The notes: generated from the letters alone by a model not told the origin. DNA of 64,000 bases from Flavobacterium suncheonense GH29-5 = DSM 17707 (GCF_000430025.1 NZ_AUCZ01000015.1:1-64000); one strand, 5' to 3'; shown: positions 53,508 through 63,011, counted from the first letter of the stretch. Program-made: numbers and translations.

Positions 53508-54695
53508 TTATTTAGAAAAACCTGAACCCGAAACATTTAAAGTATCCCCGGATATAATGATTCTTGGTGTAACTAAATAGTTTATCTGTGGTTTACCTCC
53601 GGAGTCTGCCGGCCAATAGTTTGCCCAGCTGTTGGAACCGCCGTAGTGCCCGGCATCGTTTCGTGTTAAATCTAAATCGGTGTAGCTCAGTGCCGGGTTT
53701 CCTGCATTAACGTTTGCACCAGTAACGGTGTAAGCTGTATTGTTGAAGTTCATGTTAGCAGCTCCCGTATTGTTGCTTTGCGTGATGGTCCCTTCTGTTA
53801 CAAAAGGATTTGTAGATACGTTATAGGTAGCTGTTACTATCGCAACACTATTATCATTTTGGATACAGGCATTGGTTTGAGCTACAACAAAAGAAATCGC
53901 ATTGTTCATGATTGCAATGTTTCCGCCAGTACCCGGATCGCCATTTAAGCTGATATGGATAGGTGCTACGTCTCCACCAAGAGGTTGGTAAACCGTATTG
54001 TTTACAATTTCGTTGGTTCCGCTTGTTTTGGTATTATAAATTCCAAACCCACTAGTAAAGTTGTTATAGAATTTAAAATTATAGCTGGTTTGTTGACTTC
54101 CAATCCAGGAAGACACAGCATTTCCTATGATTTCAATATCGGATGTTGCCATAGAAGTATCAGAAGACGTGTTATAGGCATTCATTCTGTCTACGTTGTT
54201 TCCGGTCATTCTTCCGTGTGAAAAAAACACGTAGCCACTAACCGTACATCCAGACATGTTTGTTGTTGTGTTTGCCGGTGTGGTATCCACATTATTCAAA
54301 TAACAGTTCAATAGATTGATGGTTGTTCTTCCGCCTGTTGTGGCACCCGTTGCCACTACGTTGTAGATGGTAAAGTTACCGGAGCTTAAGTTGCTTATCG
54401 TTACGACCCTTCCGGCTGCCGGATTGATGTTAATGGTTCCTCTGATGAAGTATTTGTTGTAATTGGTTTCGGAAACGAAGGTTAGTGATTTGTTGATGGT
54501 CAGGTTTTCAATGTAAGCCGATCCGTCGGTTTTGGGCTGAATGATGATTCGGTCTCCGTTGTTCGCTGCCGTTATCGCTGCTGATACGGTTGTATAAGCA
54601 CCACCTGCGCCTGTTGCTCTAACGTACAGATCCGCTGCACTGGCCATCGTAGTAAACAAACCTGCGATTGCCGTAAAAAGTAATTGTTTTTTCAT
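53508..54695 (-). CDS. Exported protein, probable parallel beta-helix
   Basis: A 395-residue protein with a signal peptide (MKKQLLFTAIAGLFTTMASA). The first mature segment, LYVRATGAGGAYTTVSAAIT followed by AANNGDRIIIQP, is the usual entry of right-handed parallel beta-helix (pectate-lyase-like) proteins. The rest is Asn/Thr/Gly-rich with repeated short strands (NAISFVVAQTNACIQNDNS; NEIVNNTVYQPLGGD). No catalytic site is recognised. The C-terminus ends ISGDTLNVSGSGFSK and has no clear T9SS sorting domain; the next gene, 17 bases on, carries one. A stop or frameshift splitting one longer cargo protein is possible but not evident. Confidence 0.7.
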   Translation of the reverse strand: MKKQLLFTAIAGLFTTMASAADLYVRATGAGGAYTTVSAAITAANNGDRIIIQPKTDGSAYIENLTINKSLTFVSETNYNKYFIRGTININPAAGRVVTISNLSSGNFTIYNVVATGATTGGRTTINLLNCYLNNVDTTPANTTTNMSGCTVSGYVFFSHGRMTGNNVDRMNAYNTSSDTSMATSDIEIIGNAVSSWIGSQQTSYNFKFYNNFTSGFGIYNTKTSGTNEIVNNTVYQPLGGDVAPIHISLNGDPGTGGNIAIMNNAISFVVAQTNACIQNDNSVAIVTATYNVSTNPFVTEGTITQSNNTGAANMNFNNTAYTVTGANVNAGNPALSYTDLDLTRNDAGHYGGSNSWANYWPADSGGKPQINYLVTPRIIISGDTLNVSGSGFSK

Positions 54696-55052
54696 GATTT
54701 TTGTTTTGCTTTATTTTTAAGTAATTATTGTTTTATCAATTTAAGATCTCATTCCGGCTCCCAATGGTCTGTGATTATAGTAGTCCCAAGACTAAATGAT
54801 TCTTAAAAATCAGGAAGATGAATGAGTGTTGTATTTATAATCGGATAGTTCAAGAGTATGTTTTTCGTAAAGCGGCTGCAATATTATAACAAACAAAACC
54901 TTGTATATTTGGTAATGAGTATTTGTCGGTTTTGAGGAAGTATTTAACGGCTATGAAATGGTATTCGATGTTTTTTAAAGAGAATTCGTCTGTTGATTTA
55001 CCCCGAAAACATTTAAATTAAAGCCAGTCGGCAGACTGGCTTTAATTGGATA
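54696..55052. other. Intergenic region without a gene
   Basis: No open frame of note. The plus strand has TATATTTG near 54904-54911, a match to TAnnTTTG with no gene behind it, and the minus strand has a weak CAAGACTA (one mismatch) near 54789 that could serve the beta-helix gene. The right end is the terminator at 55018-55045. Confidence 0.55.
55018..55045 (-). terminator. Terminator of the exported-protein gene at 55053
   Basis: TTAAAGCCAGTC and GACTGGCTTTAA form a perfect 12-bp stem with a GGCA tetraloop. Confidence 0.8.
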
Positions 55053-56174
55053 TTATTTTACTTTTTTAAGCCAGAAATAATCATTCCATCCTTCGATTAA
55101 TCTTGTAGGATCGGTGTTTTTGGTTCTGTCTTGTTCCGGGATTAATACAATCTTTTTATCTTTAACAGTGAAATTGTAGATTCTCGGATCGTTTTCCCCT
55201 TCAATAGTAAGTTCAATTTTGTAAGCACCGTCGGTAAGATCTGCAAATTTAATCTCACCAGGTTTGTTCACCAGTTTAAAGGCACAGGAAACTTCATTCC
55301 ATTTTGCTTGTTCTACTTGGGCTGTATTTGGTCCGTTACCGTAATGTTGCGCATACAATTTATTGTCTTTGAACATATTTACCGACCATTTCACACTCTT
55401 GTTGGTTTTTCTGCTGTTGGAAGGATTTGGCATAAACTCTTCATGAGTAATATAGAAACCAAAAAGAAGATTACCGGTATTGGCATGATTTAAATAAGCA
55501 AAATTATTCCAGGGTCCTCGTACCACATACATTTCATTCATAGCGGCATAAGGATCTGAATTCGTTAGTTTAGCCAACTCAAAATCAAAAGAATAAAACA
55601 TTTTGTCTCCGGCATAAAAATCCAATCGGTAATTGCCCGGCCCCCAGTCTGTTATGAACGATTCTGAATGTCCAATCCATTCGCCATCACGTTGGTAACG
55701 GCTGCTTGGTTCATTGAATTTTGTTTTCTTACCGTCATCAAAAACCTGATCTCCCGAATATTCAAAATAGTTCATGTATTGGTTGTCTTTGAACACCTTG
55801 ATTCTTAAATACTGTGACTGATCCGAAAAGGCATGAACTGTTCTTCCGTCAACCGTTTTATTCGGAATAAAAGTTGCCGTATAACTGTTAATGGTTCCGG
55901 CAGTGGTACCGTAAAGCAGAGAGTTGAAAGTTATGGCAGGCGTTTGTTTGAAAGTAGTCCAATCTAATTTTAAACCTCCAAAATCACCGCTTTTGCCTCC
56001 TTTTCCTGCTTTTCCTTTGGCAGATTTCAGCACCTTGTCTGCAGTTTTGGTTGCTTCAACAGCAGTTCCGGCATCATTGGACGCTTTTTTAAGCTTATTC
56101 AATAACTGTGCATTAGAAGCGGTAAAGGAGAATAAAGATGCAATAATGAGTGCACTCGTTCTAATTTGTTTCAT
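55053..56174 (-). CDS. Exported protein of unknown function
   Basis: A 373-residue protein with a signal peptide (MKQIRTSALIIASLFSFTASNAQ). A short helical, Lys/Ala/Gly-rich region follows (LLNKLKKASNDAGTAVEATK, KGKAGKGGKSGDFGG), then a beta-rich body with many aromatic residues (QYLRIKVFKDNQYMNYFEYS; GPGNYRLDFYAGDKMFYSFD; NNFAYLNHANTGNLLFGFYI). It has no lipobox, membrane helix or sorting domain, so it is probably periplasmic. I do not know the family. It lies just downstream of a TPR kinase/LytTR pair on the same strand, but a gap of 150 bases argues against a shared transcript. Confidence 0.6.
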   Translation of the reverse strand: MKQIRTSALIIASLFSFTASNAQLLNKLKKASNDAGTAVEATKTADKVLKSAKGKAGKGGKSGDFGGLKLDWTTFKQTPAITFNSLLYGTTAGTINSYTATFIPNKTVDGRTVHAFSDQSQYLRIKVFKDNQYMNYFEYSGDQVFDDGKKTKFNEPSSRYQRDGEWIGHSESFITDWGPGNYRLDFYAGDKMFYSFDFELAKLTNSDPYAAMNEMYVVRGPWNNFAYLNHANTGNLLFGFYITHEEFMPNPSNSRKTNKSVKWSVNMFKDNKLYAQHYGNGPNTAQVEQAKWNEVSCAFKLVNKPGEIKFADLTDGAYKIELTIEGENDPRIYNFTVKDKKIVLIPEQDRTKNTDPTRLIEGWNDYFWLKKVK

Positions 56175-56326
56175 GTTTTACTGTTTTTTGAAATTAATAG
56201 TACTCTGTTTTCTTAAATACAGGCCAAACTTAAATCAAAAGAAAATGGGAATTTCGGGCAATGAACATCTGTTTCCTTTTAAAGGAAATTCGTTGAAGAT
56301 GGAAGGAAATTCGTTTTTCGGAAAAT

Positions 56327-57082
56327 TTACGCCTGAAGGTTTTCAAGCAGTACCATGAACTCTTCTTTTTTACGAACCGAAAGCGGAATGGTAATTTTGT
56401 TTTTCATTACAATGGTATTCCCACCGTCGGTTTTGATGAAATGGTCGAAATAGGCCATGTTGATTAAATGCGATTGATGGGTACGGAAAAAGTTGTGCGG
56501 CGTAAGCAGGGTTTCATACTCTTTAAGATTGGTAGAAACGATTAACTTTGGCGCATTGATGAAATGAAACGTAGTGTAGTTTTTATCCGATTCGCAGTTT
56601 ACAATATCCTGAATATTTACCGAGTAAATACGGTCTGCCGTTTTAAGAATAAGATTCTGCAGGTTTTTAGGGCGCTCCAGATTGGCAAATAAGTTGCTTA
56701 GCTTCATTTCAAAAACTTCCTTGTTAAGGGAACTTTCGGCCTTTTTAACCGCTTCGGCTAAATCATCGGGATCAAGCGGTTTCAGTAAATAATCAATGGC
56801 GGAAAATCGGAAGGCCTTAACCGCAAAGTCTTCGTAACCCGTAATAAAAATGACTTTAAAATTGATGGGTTTTAATTTCTGAAGCAAATCAAAACCGGTT
56901 CCGTCCGGCATTTCAACATCCAGAAAAACAAGATCGGGCGACAATTGCTTTATGAGTTTTACTCCGGATTCCACAGCGTCGGCTTCTCCAATTATGGAAA
57001 CAGTAGGGCAGGTAGCCTTAATTAAGGCACTGTTCTTTTTTCGGATATTCTCGATATCATCAATAATTACGGCTCGTAACAT
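56327..57082 (-). CDS. LytTR-family response regulator
   Basis: This 251-residue protein has a receiver domain (residues about 3-120: AVIIDDIENIRKKNSALI; LVFLDVEMPDGTGFDLL with the phospho-Asp; FITGYEDFAVKAF; YLLKPLDPDDL) and a C-terminal LytTR DNA-binding domain (about 150-250: LKTADRIYSVNIQDIVNCES; FFRTHQSHLINMAYFDHFIK; IPLSVRKKEEFMVLLENL). It begins 6 bases after the LytS-type kinase gene, so they are a two-component pair. LytTR proteins bind direct repeats upstream of targets; none was identified. Confidence 0.93.
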   Translation of the reverse strand: MLRAVIIDDIENIRKKNSALIKATCPTVSIIGEADAVESGVKLIKQLSPDLVFLDVEMPDGTGFDLLQKLKPINFKVIFITGYEDFAVKAFRFSAIDYLLKPLDPDDLAEAVKKAESSLNKEVFEMKLSNLFANLERPKNLQNLILKTADRIYSVNIQDIVNCESDKNYTTFHFINAPKLIVSTNLKEYETLLTPHNFFRTHQSHLINMAYFDHFIKTDGGNTIVMKNKITIPLSVRKKEEFMVLLENLQA

Positions 57083-57088
57083 GTGTGT

Positions 57089-59053
57089 TTAATTTTCGTA
57101 AATATAAGGGATTTCAAAACTAACTTTTGCACCCACAACATTCTCATCGTTGTCTTTTATGTTGTCGGTAAGTACCACAAAATCCTGATTTTTAGTATAA
57201 CTCACCAGTCGTTCTTTGGTAATGGTCATGGCCAGAGATTTGTGGCCGTTTATTTTTGGTGCCGTGTCAAATCCTTTGCCGTTATCGGTAACCTCAAAAT
57301 ACAGCTTGCTTTCCTTCAGGTAAAAATGAATGTCGATTTTTCCCTGCGCTGTGGTGTTGCTCAAACCGTGCTTAATGGCATTTTCAATAAATGGCTGGGT
57401 TAACATTGGCGGCAAAAGGATAGCTTCCTGATCGATGTTGTCTTCCACCTCAATGCTGAAACTGAATTTATTGTCGTACAAAAGTTGCTGGATGGCCAGA
57501 TAATTTTGGGTCATTTCTATTTCTTCCGCAAGCGAAATGTAATTTTCATTCGAATTCTCCAGGATTTGGCGCGTCAGTTTGGAAAATTTGGTCAGGTAAT
57601 TTACCGCTTCGGTATCTTTTTTGTCGTAAATCAGCCCCTGAATATTGTCGATGGAATTGAAAATGAAATGCGGATTCATCTGCGTTACCAGAAGTTTTTG
57701 CTTGATTTGCTCTTTTTCAAGTACGGTAATGGCTTGCTTTTGTTTGTTGTTGCGATAATAAAAATAACCGCCCGCCAAGATTAGTAAAAGTAAACCCGAC
57801 AATCCGATAAGCCAGTTGTTTTTAACGGCGTTTTTCTTTTCGGCATCCAGTTTTAATTTCAATTCCTTTTTTTCGAAATCGTATTTGAGTTGTTGTTTTT
57901 CCAATACATTTTTTGAAGTTTCTCCTTTTTTATAGTCAACGATACTATCGTGCAACTTATACATTTCGAGGGCTTTTCTGTAATCTTTCCGGATAGTACT
58001 CAATTTGAACAAAAGTTCGCTTCCCACTTCCTGAAGATCGAGGTTTCCCGTTTCTGTACTAAGGTCTAATCCTTTTGTTATAAAAGAATAGGCTTTGTCG
58101 TAATCCTTTTTTGCAAAGTAAAGTTGTGCCATACTGGTATAACCATTGGCAAGGCTTTTTGGGTCAGGTTCGCCTTTAAGGGCTTCATTTAAAATTGCTT
58201 CGGCTTCATCATATTTTTGCTGTGCCACCTTAACACTGCCAATCCGGGTCAGAACATAGCTGATTTTAAACGAACTGTTTGATTTTTTGGCAAGTTCAAG
58301 CGCTTTGTTCAGGTAATAAACAGCCTCATCATATTTTTTCAGGTTGCGATAAGAAACACCGATAACGGAATAGGAAACAAATCGGGTATGATCAGTGCCG
58401 TCTTCATATTCCAGACTTTTATTGGCATCACAACAGACAATAACCCTTTTGCTGTATTCTATAGCCTTCTCATAATTTTTCTGATTAACATAAAGATCGG
58501 CTAATAAGGAACATACACTTCCTATTTCCACAACCGGATTATCGCCAGGGTGCTTTTCAAAATAACGTAAAGCAGCAAACAAACAGTCGGTGGCCTTTTG
58601 ATATTCTTTGATTTTGGCATAAAAACGTCCTTTTGTCATTACCGCAAAATACATGTCATTATACAGTTTTTCCGATTTAAAAAGGGCGATACTTTTATCG
58701 ATAGCCGCCAATGCTCTTGGTGTGTCGCCTTTTTCTTTATACTCGGTCATTAATCCTTGATAGTAATCGGCCAGACATTGTACATAGGCTTTATGCACTT
58801 TGGGTGAAACTTTTTTCTTGAGGCATTTCATGGCATAATCGCCCTGCATGCGGTTCAGGATGTGATATTCTTTATCCGTTTCATTATAGTTTTGTGACTT
58901 GGCAATTAGCAACGAATACAGTTTAACGGTATCATGCACTTTTGGGTTTTGGACGAGCAGTTTTAACGAATCAATCGTTCTGTCCTGCGAATAACCGGCA
59001 GCGGCAATGATAAAACATGCGAATAAGGCAAGCTGTTTAAGAATTTTGAACAT
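57089..59053 (-). CDS. TPR-containing LytS-type sensor histidine kinase
   Basis: A 654-residue sensor. After a signal peptide (MFKILKQLALFACFIIAAAG) come about seven TPR-like units (for example DTPRALAAIDKSIALFKSEK, NYEKAIEYSKRVIVCCDANK, KYDEAVYYLNKALELAKKSN, DYDKAYSFITKGLDLSTETG), probably periplasmic, then a membrane helix (NWLIGLSGLLLLILAGGYFY). The kinase core is the LytS/His_kinase type: VTQMNPHFIFNSIDNIQGL with the phospho-His, FIENAIKHGL (N box) and FEVTDNGKGFDTA (G box). TPR units may sense a periplasmic peptide or protein. The LytTR partner follows 6 bases later. Confidence 0.92.
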   Translation of the reverse strand: MFKILKQLALFACFIIAAAGYSQDRTIDSLKLLVQNPKVHDTVKLYSLLIAKSQNYNETDKEYHILNRMQGDYAMKCLKKKVSPKVHKAYVQCLADYYQGLMTEYKEKGDTPRALAAIDKSIALFKSEKLYNDMYFAVMTKGRFYAKIKEYQKATDCLFAALRYFEKHPGDNPVVEIGSVCSLLADLYVNQKNYEKAIEYSKRVIVCCDANKSLEYEDGTDHTRFVSYSVIGVSYRNLKKYDEAVYYLNKALELAKKSNSSFKISYVLTRIGSVKVAQQKYDEAEAILNEALKGEPDPKSLANGYTSMAQLYFAKKDYDKAYSFITKGLDLSTETGNLDLQEVGSELLFKLSTIRKDYRKALEMYKLHDSIVDYKKGETSKNVLEKQQLKYDFEKKELKLKLDAEKKNAVKNNWLIGLSGLLLLILAGGYFYYRNNKQKQAITVLEKEQIKQKLLVTQMNPHFIFNSIDNIQGLIYDKKDTEAVNYLTKFSKLTRQILENSNENYISLAEEIEMTQNYLAIQQLLYDNKFSFSIEVEDNIDQEAILLPPMLTQPFIENAIKHGLSNTTAQGKIDIHFYLKESKLYFEVTDNGKGFDTAPKINGHKSLAMTITKERLVSYTKNQDFVVLTDNIKDNDENVVGAKVSFEIPYIYEN

Positions 59054-59104
59054 TATAGGATTAAGTTTTGTGAGGCGAAAACTTTATTTCGTAATTAATT
59101 TTTA

Positions 59105-59112
59105 CAAATATA
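59105..59112 (-). promoter_or_regulatory. -7 promoter element (TATATTTG) for the LytS-type kinase operon
   Basis: The plus strand reads CAAATATA, an exact TAnnTTTG match on the minus strand, 51 bases before the kinase start. Confidence 0.45.
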
Positions 59113-59231
59113 AGGGATTTCTTAACTGGGTTTTGTTGTAGTATTATTTCATTTTTGCACTTTTATGTTGTAAAAAAAAAACAAAAGCCACAGTGTTAAA
59201 GTAGTTATTCAATTTATGTACAAAAAATAAG

Positions 59232-59593
59232 ATGCCACAAAAACGTCTCTGTACTATTATTTCTATCGTAATAAGTTGTCACCCGTTACCCTTTAAGTCA
59301 ATCACTAATCAAAAATATAACCAAAATCCCCTTAAATATTGGGTAGAATCCCATAGCTGTAATGAGACAATGTTTAGGCATGAACAGTTAGAACAACAAG
59401 GTTTTACTTTTTAGATTGAGGCCTTGAATATAATAGTAGAGAGGAGTCGGCTATATTGATTAGTTCTAGTAATTAGCCCGAATAGTTATGAAACTGGAAT
59501 TCCGGAGGATTTATTTGATTTAGAGAAGAAGCAATATATAATGATTATAAAGATAAAGAATCTGGGAAATACTTTAAGTTGATTTCTTTTTAA
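59232..59593 (+). pseudogene. Decayed reading frame with two in-frame stops and a frameshift
   Basis: One frame reads protein-like sequence across two stops. It runs YWVESHSCNETMFRHEQLEQ, then QGFTF, stop (59412), IEALNIIVERSRLY, stop TGA (59457), LVLVISPNSYETGIPEDLFD. After LE at about 59525 a one-base shift continues it as EEAIYNDYKDKESGKYFKLI-SF to a stop at 59593. The pieces join smoothly and the end is a normal C-terminus. I do not know the parent family. It lies directly upstream of an AT-rich orphan gene in the same orientation and may be a dead partner or relative of it. The 60-codon open piece at its start is not a gene. Confidence 0.45.
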
Positions 59594-59622
59594 TAATTTA
59601 GCAATTTTATACAGTAAGTTAT

Positions 59623-60762
59623 ATGATTGAAAATGAAGGGTTAATACAAGACACAATAAATAAAATCAAGCAATATAGATTTATTTATCAGGTAGAAGAT
59701 TATCTAAGAGAAAAAGGATTGAGTCAGGAAGAAATTGTTTCAGTTTTAGAAATTGCCAATTCTAGGATTTCTGAGGAGAATTTCAAATTATTTAAAAAAG
59801 TAAATAAAAGAAATTTTATAATTTGGACAACCGCAACTATTCTGGTTTTTGTCCTGTTTGTGTTTTTTATTCCGTATGCCAAAGTTTCTAACTATGAAAC
59901 TTTATTGTCAATAGTTGGTTCTGCGTTACTTATTGTTTCATTTTTTCACGCATTTGTATATTATAAAACTTGGGAAGACGAATTTGTTTCTAAGTTTAAA
60001 AAGCCTAATATAAACTATAGTTTCTTGCCAATTTTTTTAATTCCAGGAGTTTTAATATTCTTCATTTTTTCATGGAGGTTTTCAAGTGTAGCCGATTCTA
60101 AATTAAAGATGACGCAGGAAAAAGCAATTGGGAAAGTTATTTCTGGTAGCACAGTTGAAGTTAAAAGAATGCTTAGAAGTGGGGGAGCGACCTTTTCAGA
60201 TATTGTGGTCGAATTTGAAACAAAAGAAGGAAAAAAAATAGTAGCTAAAGAGAATATATCAACGTATCATTTTAAAGATTTTTACATTGGTCAGGAAGTA
60301 GAATTGATATATTCAACCGAAGATCCATATAATATTGACTTATTAATTGATAAAGAAAAAATAAGTGAGTTTAAAGGATCTCAGGAAAGGGACATTAATC
60401 CGGAAGATTTAATAAAATTGAGCAAAATAAATCGAGAAGATATTCTTAATGAACTCAATAAAATATATTATGGTTGGCGTTACGATGAGCAAAATCAATT
60501 GTGGTATAATACCAAAAATAATAATGCTCTTTTGATTTCCGAAAACGAAATTCGTTTTATATCGGGAGTTGAGTCAAACCATGAATTCCCTAAGTATTTG
60601 AAGAGTGCAGGATTTCAGCAAATAAATGAAAAGGACTCAAAAGATGTTTTTAATTATGGCGAGAAAATATTTCAAAAGGACGATTGTATAGTTATTGTAA
60701 GTGTTGTTTCGGCGAATAACAAACAAAATACAATGACAATTGTAGCGAACAAGGCCCGATAG
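59623..60762 (+). CDS. AT-rich orphan membrane protein with DUF3592-like domain
   Basis: A 379-residue protein unlike its neighbours in composition (rich in Ile, Lys, Asn and AT-ending codons). A soluble helical N-terminus (IKQYRFIYQVEDYLREKGLS) is followed by three membrane segments (about residues 66-86, 97-115, 137-155). A periplasmic or cytosolic beta domain follows (about 165-245: AIGKVISGSTVEVKR, IVVEFETKEGKKIVAKEN, YIGQEVELIYSTEDPYNIDL), which resembles DUF3592 domains. The C-terminal 120 residues (YYGWRYDEQNQLWYNTKNNN) match nothing I recognise. The neighbouring pseudogene and the base composition suggest a recently acquired or fast-changing locus. Confidence 0.65.
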   Translation: MIENEGLIQDTINKIKQYRFIYQVEDYLREKGLSQEEIVSVLEIANSRISEENFKLFKKVNKRNFIIWTTATILVFVLFVFFIPYAKVSNYETLLSIVGSALLIVSFFHAFVYYKTWEDEFVSKFKKPNINYSFLPIFLIPGVLIFFIFSWRFSSVADSKLKMTQEKAIGKVISGSTVEVKRMLRSGGATFSDIVVEFETKEGKKIVAKENISTYHFKDFYIGQEVELIYSTEDPYNIDLLIDKEKISEFKGSQERDINPEDLIKLSKINREDILNELNKIYYGWRYDEQNQLWYNTKNNNALLISENEIRFISGVESNHEFPKYLKSAGFQQINEKDSKDVFNYGEKIFQKDDCIVIVSVVSANNKQNTMTIVANKAR

Positions 60763-60842
60763 TGAGGAGATACAATCTGTACTTTTTCATAAATCCCGCT
60801 GCGAAGAGCCTTATGACTTTGAGCAATAACTTTAAGCAAAAC

Positions 60843-60873
60843 AAAAAAACTCTGAAGCAATTCAGAGTTTTTT
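60843..60873. terminator. Bidirectional terminator
   Basis: AAAACTCTGAA and TTCAGAGTTTT around GCAA, with A and T runs on both sides, between the convergent orphan gene and the kinase gene. Confidence 0.85.
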
Positions 60874-60884
60874 ATTGCGATACT

Positions 60885-63011
60885 TTAGACTTCTTGTGCC
60901 TCTAAACACTTTATTTTTCTTGAAACAAATGGTAATTTAGGTTTCGAGTCATTCTTTTTGTTAAGATTCTTAAAAACCAGTGTAACCGATGTACCTTTAG
61001 TCATTTCTGAATTTACACCTATGGAGCAATCAATAATCTTAGCCAAATCTCTAATCAGGTGCAGGCCTAGTCCTGATTTAATGCCAACAATAGCTTTATC
61101 GTCAAATAACGTGTTGAAAAGGGTTATATCCGCACCTTTTCCGTTATCTGAAATTTTGAGGTAAATATATTTTTTCTCTGCCCATACATTCCAAATTATT
61201 GTTGGGTTTTCAATGTTTTCCAAAGCATTAATTGCATTTGCAGTAAGATTCCGGATAATGGTTTTCAGATAGTCTTCGTCCGTAAACAGCGAAACATTTT
61301 CTTTGTTTAAATACCCAATCGAAATATTGGAATACACAGAAAAATGGTTTATAATCTCATCAAACAAGATTTTGAGGTTTATTTTTTTCGGGTGGGGTTT
61401 AAAGTTCTCCATTTGTCCTTTACTCCAAAGTAATAAGTCTTCCATCGATTCCAGTAAATGTTCAGCATTTTCAATCGTTGTTTTTTCAAGACGTTTTTTG
61501 GTTTGTTCGTCCATAGTTTCCGAATCATTTTGTCTGAGATGTAGAAAATGAATCAGACTTGCAAGAGGTCCCCTTAAATCATGATTCAGGATACTGAAAA
61601 AATACAGTTTTGTTTTATTGGCTTCTTTTAGTTCGGTATTCAGCAGATAGAGTTTTTCATTGCTTTTTCGGCGAACCCAATTCTGGTAAAAAAGCAGGCC
61701 TGCAATTACCGAAAGTAGCAGTATGCCACCAATGTAGTATAACAAGTTGTTTTCTTTGGCTTCAAGTTTTACTTTGTTAAGCTGAATTTCTTTTTGCTTT
61801 AAATCGATGGTTCGTTTGTCTTCTAAATTCTGTAAAGTCTGCTTGTTTTTAAAGTTGAAGATGGAGTCTTTGTATTGAGAGTATAAGATATATGCTTCAA
61901 GACTTTTTTTATAATCTTTTTTGAAATAGAAGTATTCGGAAATAGCCATATAGTCTTTAATCAGACCTTCATGGCTGTTCAATTTTTTATCTAGGGCTAA
62001 GGCTTCATTTATTTTTTGAAAGCCCAAATCCATTTCTTTTTCATTGCCGCTTTCTTTTCCTTTTTTTACATACGCAAGACCGATGTTTTGTATTGTTGAG
62101 GCTTTTAAATCCAGGCTTTCAATCATATACATATCTTCCATGGCTTTGTTGAGATAGTGGAGACTCAAGTCATATTTATTAAGACCTATATAGGTAGCTC
62201 CCATCCAGCTGTTTATATAAATTAAAAGTGTTTTGTTGTTTTGTACTTTTAAATCTTTTTCAGCCAATTGGAAAGCTTTAATCGCCTCTTTATTTCGGTT
62301 CTGTTTGCCAAAGACAATACCCTTGCTGGCATGACACATAGCAATCGAGCCTATTTGGTTGGGACAATCTTTAAAAGCAATTATAGCCTTATCATAGTAT
62401 GAAAGCGCTTTATTGTAATTTTCTATTGCATTATACATGTTTGCAATACCTAAAAAAGCTTTGGCTTCTATCTGATTTTTTATTTTCATTTGCTCAGCGT
62501 TAAAGGCTGCTTTTACAGTTTCTTTATTTAATTTGATTTTCTCACAGTATTTGAGTGATTTAAAAAAAGAACTGATAGCTTCACTAAAGGCGGCTCTGTT
62601 TGCATTTAATACGCCAAACTGATTGTATAATTTGGCCAGCAGAAGGTATTCTTTTTGTGCAATAAGCATTTTTTCTGCGGCTTTTAAGTGTTTTTCGGAA
62701 ACGTTGTACTCCGCTTTCGAAATATAATGGGTTCCCAGGTTAAGATGCGACAGCGCTATACCTTTTTCCCAATTTAACGTTTTAGAGATTTTCATGCCTT
62801 CCTTAGCATAGAAGAGCCCTTTTGCCTGGTTAAGGTTAAAATAATTTTCAGAAATCAGATTGAGGTTTTTTACGTAATTAGAATCGATTTTTGAATTTTC
62901 TTTCGATTTTTGAACGACAATTAGCAAAGAATCGATGGTTTGTTGATTGTTTTGGGAATGTGCATTAAAACTAAAAAGAACAATTAAAAATGAGACAATT
63001 GTTTTAAACAT
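60885..63011 (-). CDS. TPR-containing sensor histidine kinase with classical (HisKA-like) core
   Basis: A 708-residue sensor. A signal peptide (MFKTIVSFLIVLFSFNAHSQ) precedes about eight TPR-like units (GLFYAKEGMKISKTLNWEKG, EYNVSEKHLKAAEKMLIAQK, NYNKALSYYDKAIIAFKDCP, NKEAIKAFQLAEKDLKVQNN and others), then a membrane helix (LLYYIGGILLLSVIAGLLFY). The kinase part is of the classical type: FFSILNHDLRGPLASLIHFL with the phospho-His, NLTANAINALENIE (N box), ISDNGKGADITLF (G1) and GIKSGLGLHLIRDLAKI (G2). Its likely partner, a LytTR regulator, lies 144 bases upstream on the same strand. LytTR regulators usually pair with LytS-type kinases, so this combination is less common. Confidence 0.9.
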   Translation of the reverse strand: MFKTIVSFLIVLFSFNAHSQNNQQTIDSLLIVVQKSKENSKIDSNYVKNLNLISENYFNLNQAKGLFYAKEGMKISKTLNWEKGIALSHLNLGTHYISKAEYNVSEKHLKAAEKMLIAQKEYLLLAKLYNQFGVLNANRAAFSEAISSFFKSLKYCEKIKLNKETVKAAFNAEQMKIKNQIEAKAFLGIANMYNAIENYNKALSYYDKAIIAFKDCPNQIGSIAMCHASKGIVFGKQNRNKEAIKAFQLAEKDLKVQNNKTLLIYINSWMGATYIGLNKYDLSLHYLNKAMEDMYMIESLDLKASTIQNIGLAYVKKGKESGNEKEMDLGFQKINEALALDKKLNSHEGLIKDYMAISEYFYFKKDYKKSLEAYILYSQYKDSIFNFKNKQTLQNLEDKRTIDLKQKEIQLNKVKLEAKENNLLYYIGGILLLSVIAGLLFYQNWVRRKSNEKLYLLNTELKEANKTKLYFFSILNHDLRGPLASLIHFLHLRQNDSETMDEQTKKRLEKTTIENAEHLLESMEDLLLWSKGQMENFKPHPKKINLKILFDEIINHFSVYSNISIGYLNKENVSLFTDEDYLKTIIRNLTANAINALENIENPTIIWNVWAEKKYIYLKISDNGKGADITLFNTLFDDKAIVGIKSGLGLHLIRDLAKIIDCSIGVNSEMTKGTSVTLVFKNLNKKNDSKPKLPFVSRKIKCLEAQEV

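Noticed and set aside
54896..55045. Possible plus-strand small RNA between a TATATTTG box and a terminator
   Set aside because: No -33 box, weak T run on the plus strand, and little internal structure; the terminator is explained by the minus-strand gene.
59232..59414. Separate 60-codon gene
   Set aside because: The same frame continues as protein-like sequence past the stop, so it is better read as part of a pseudogene.
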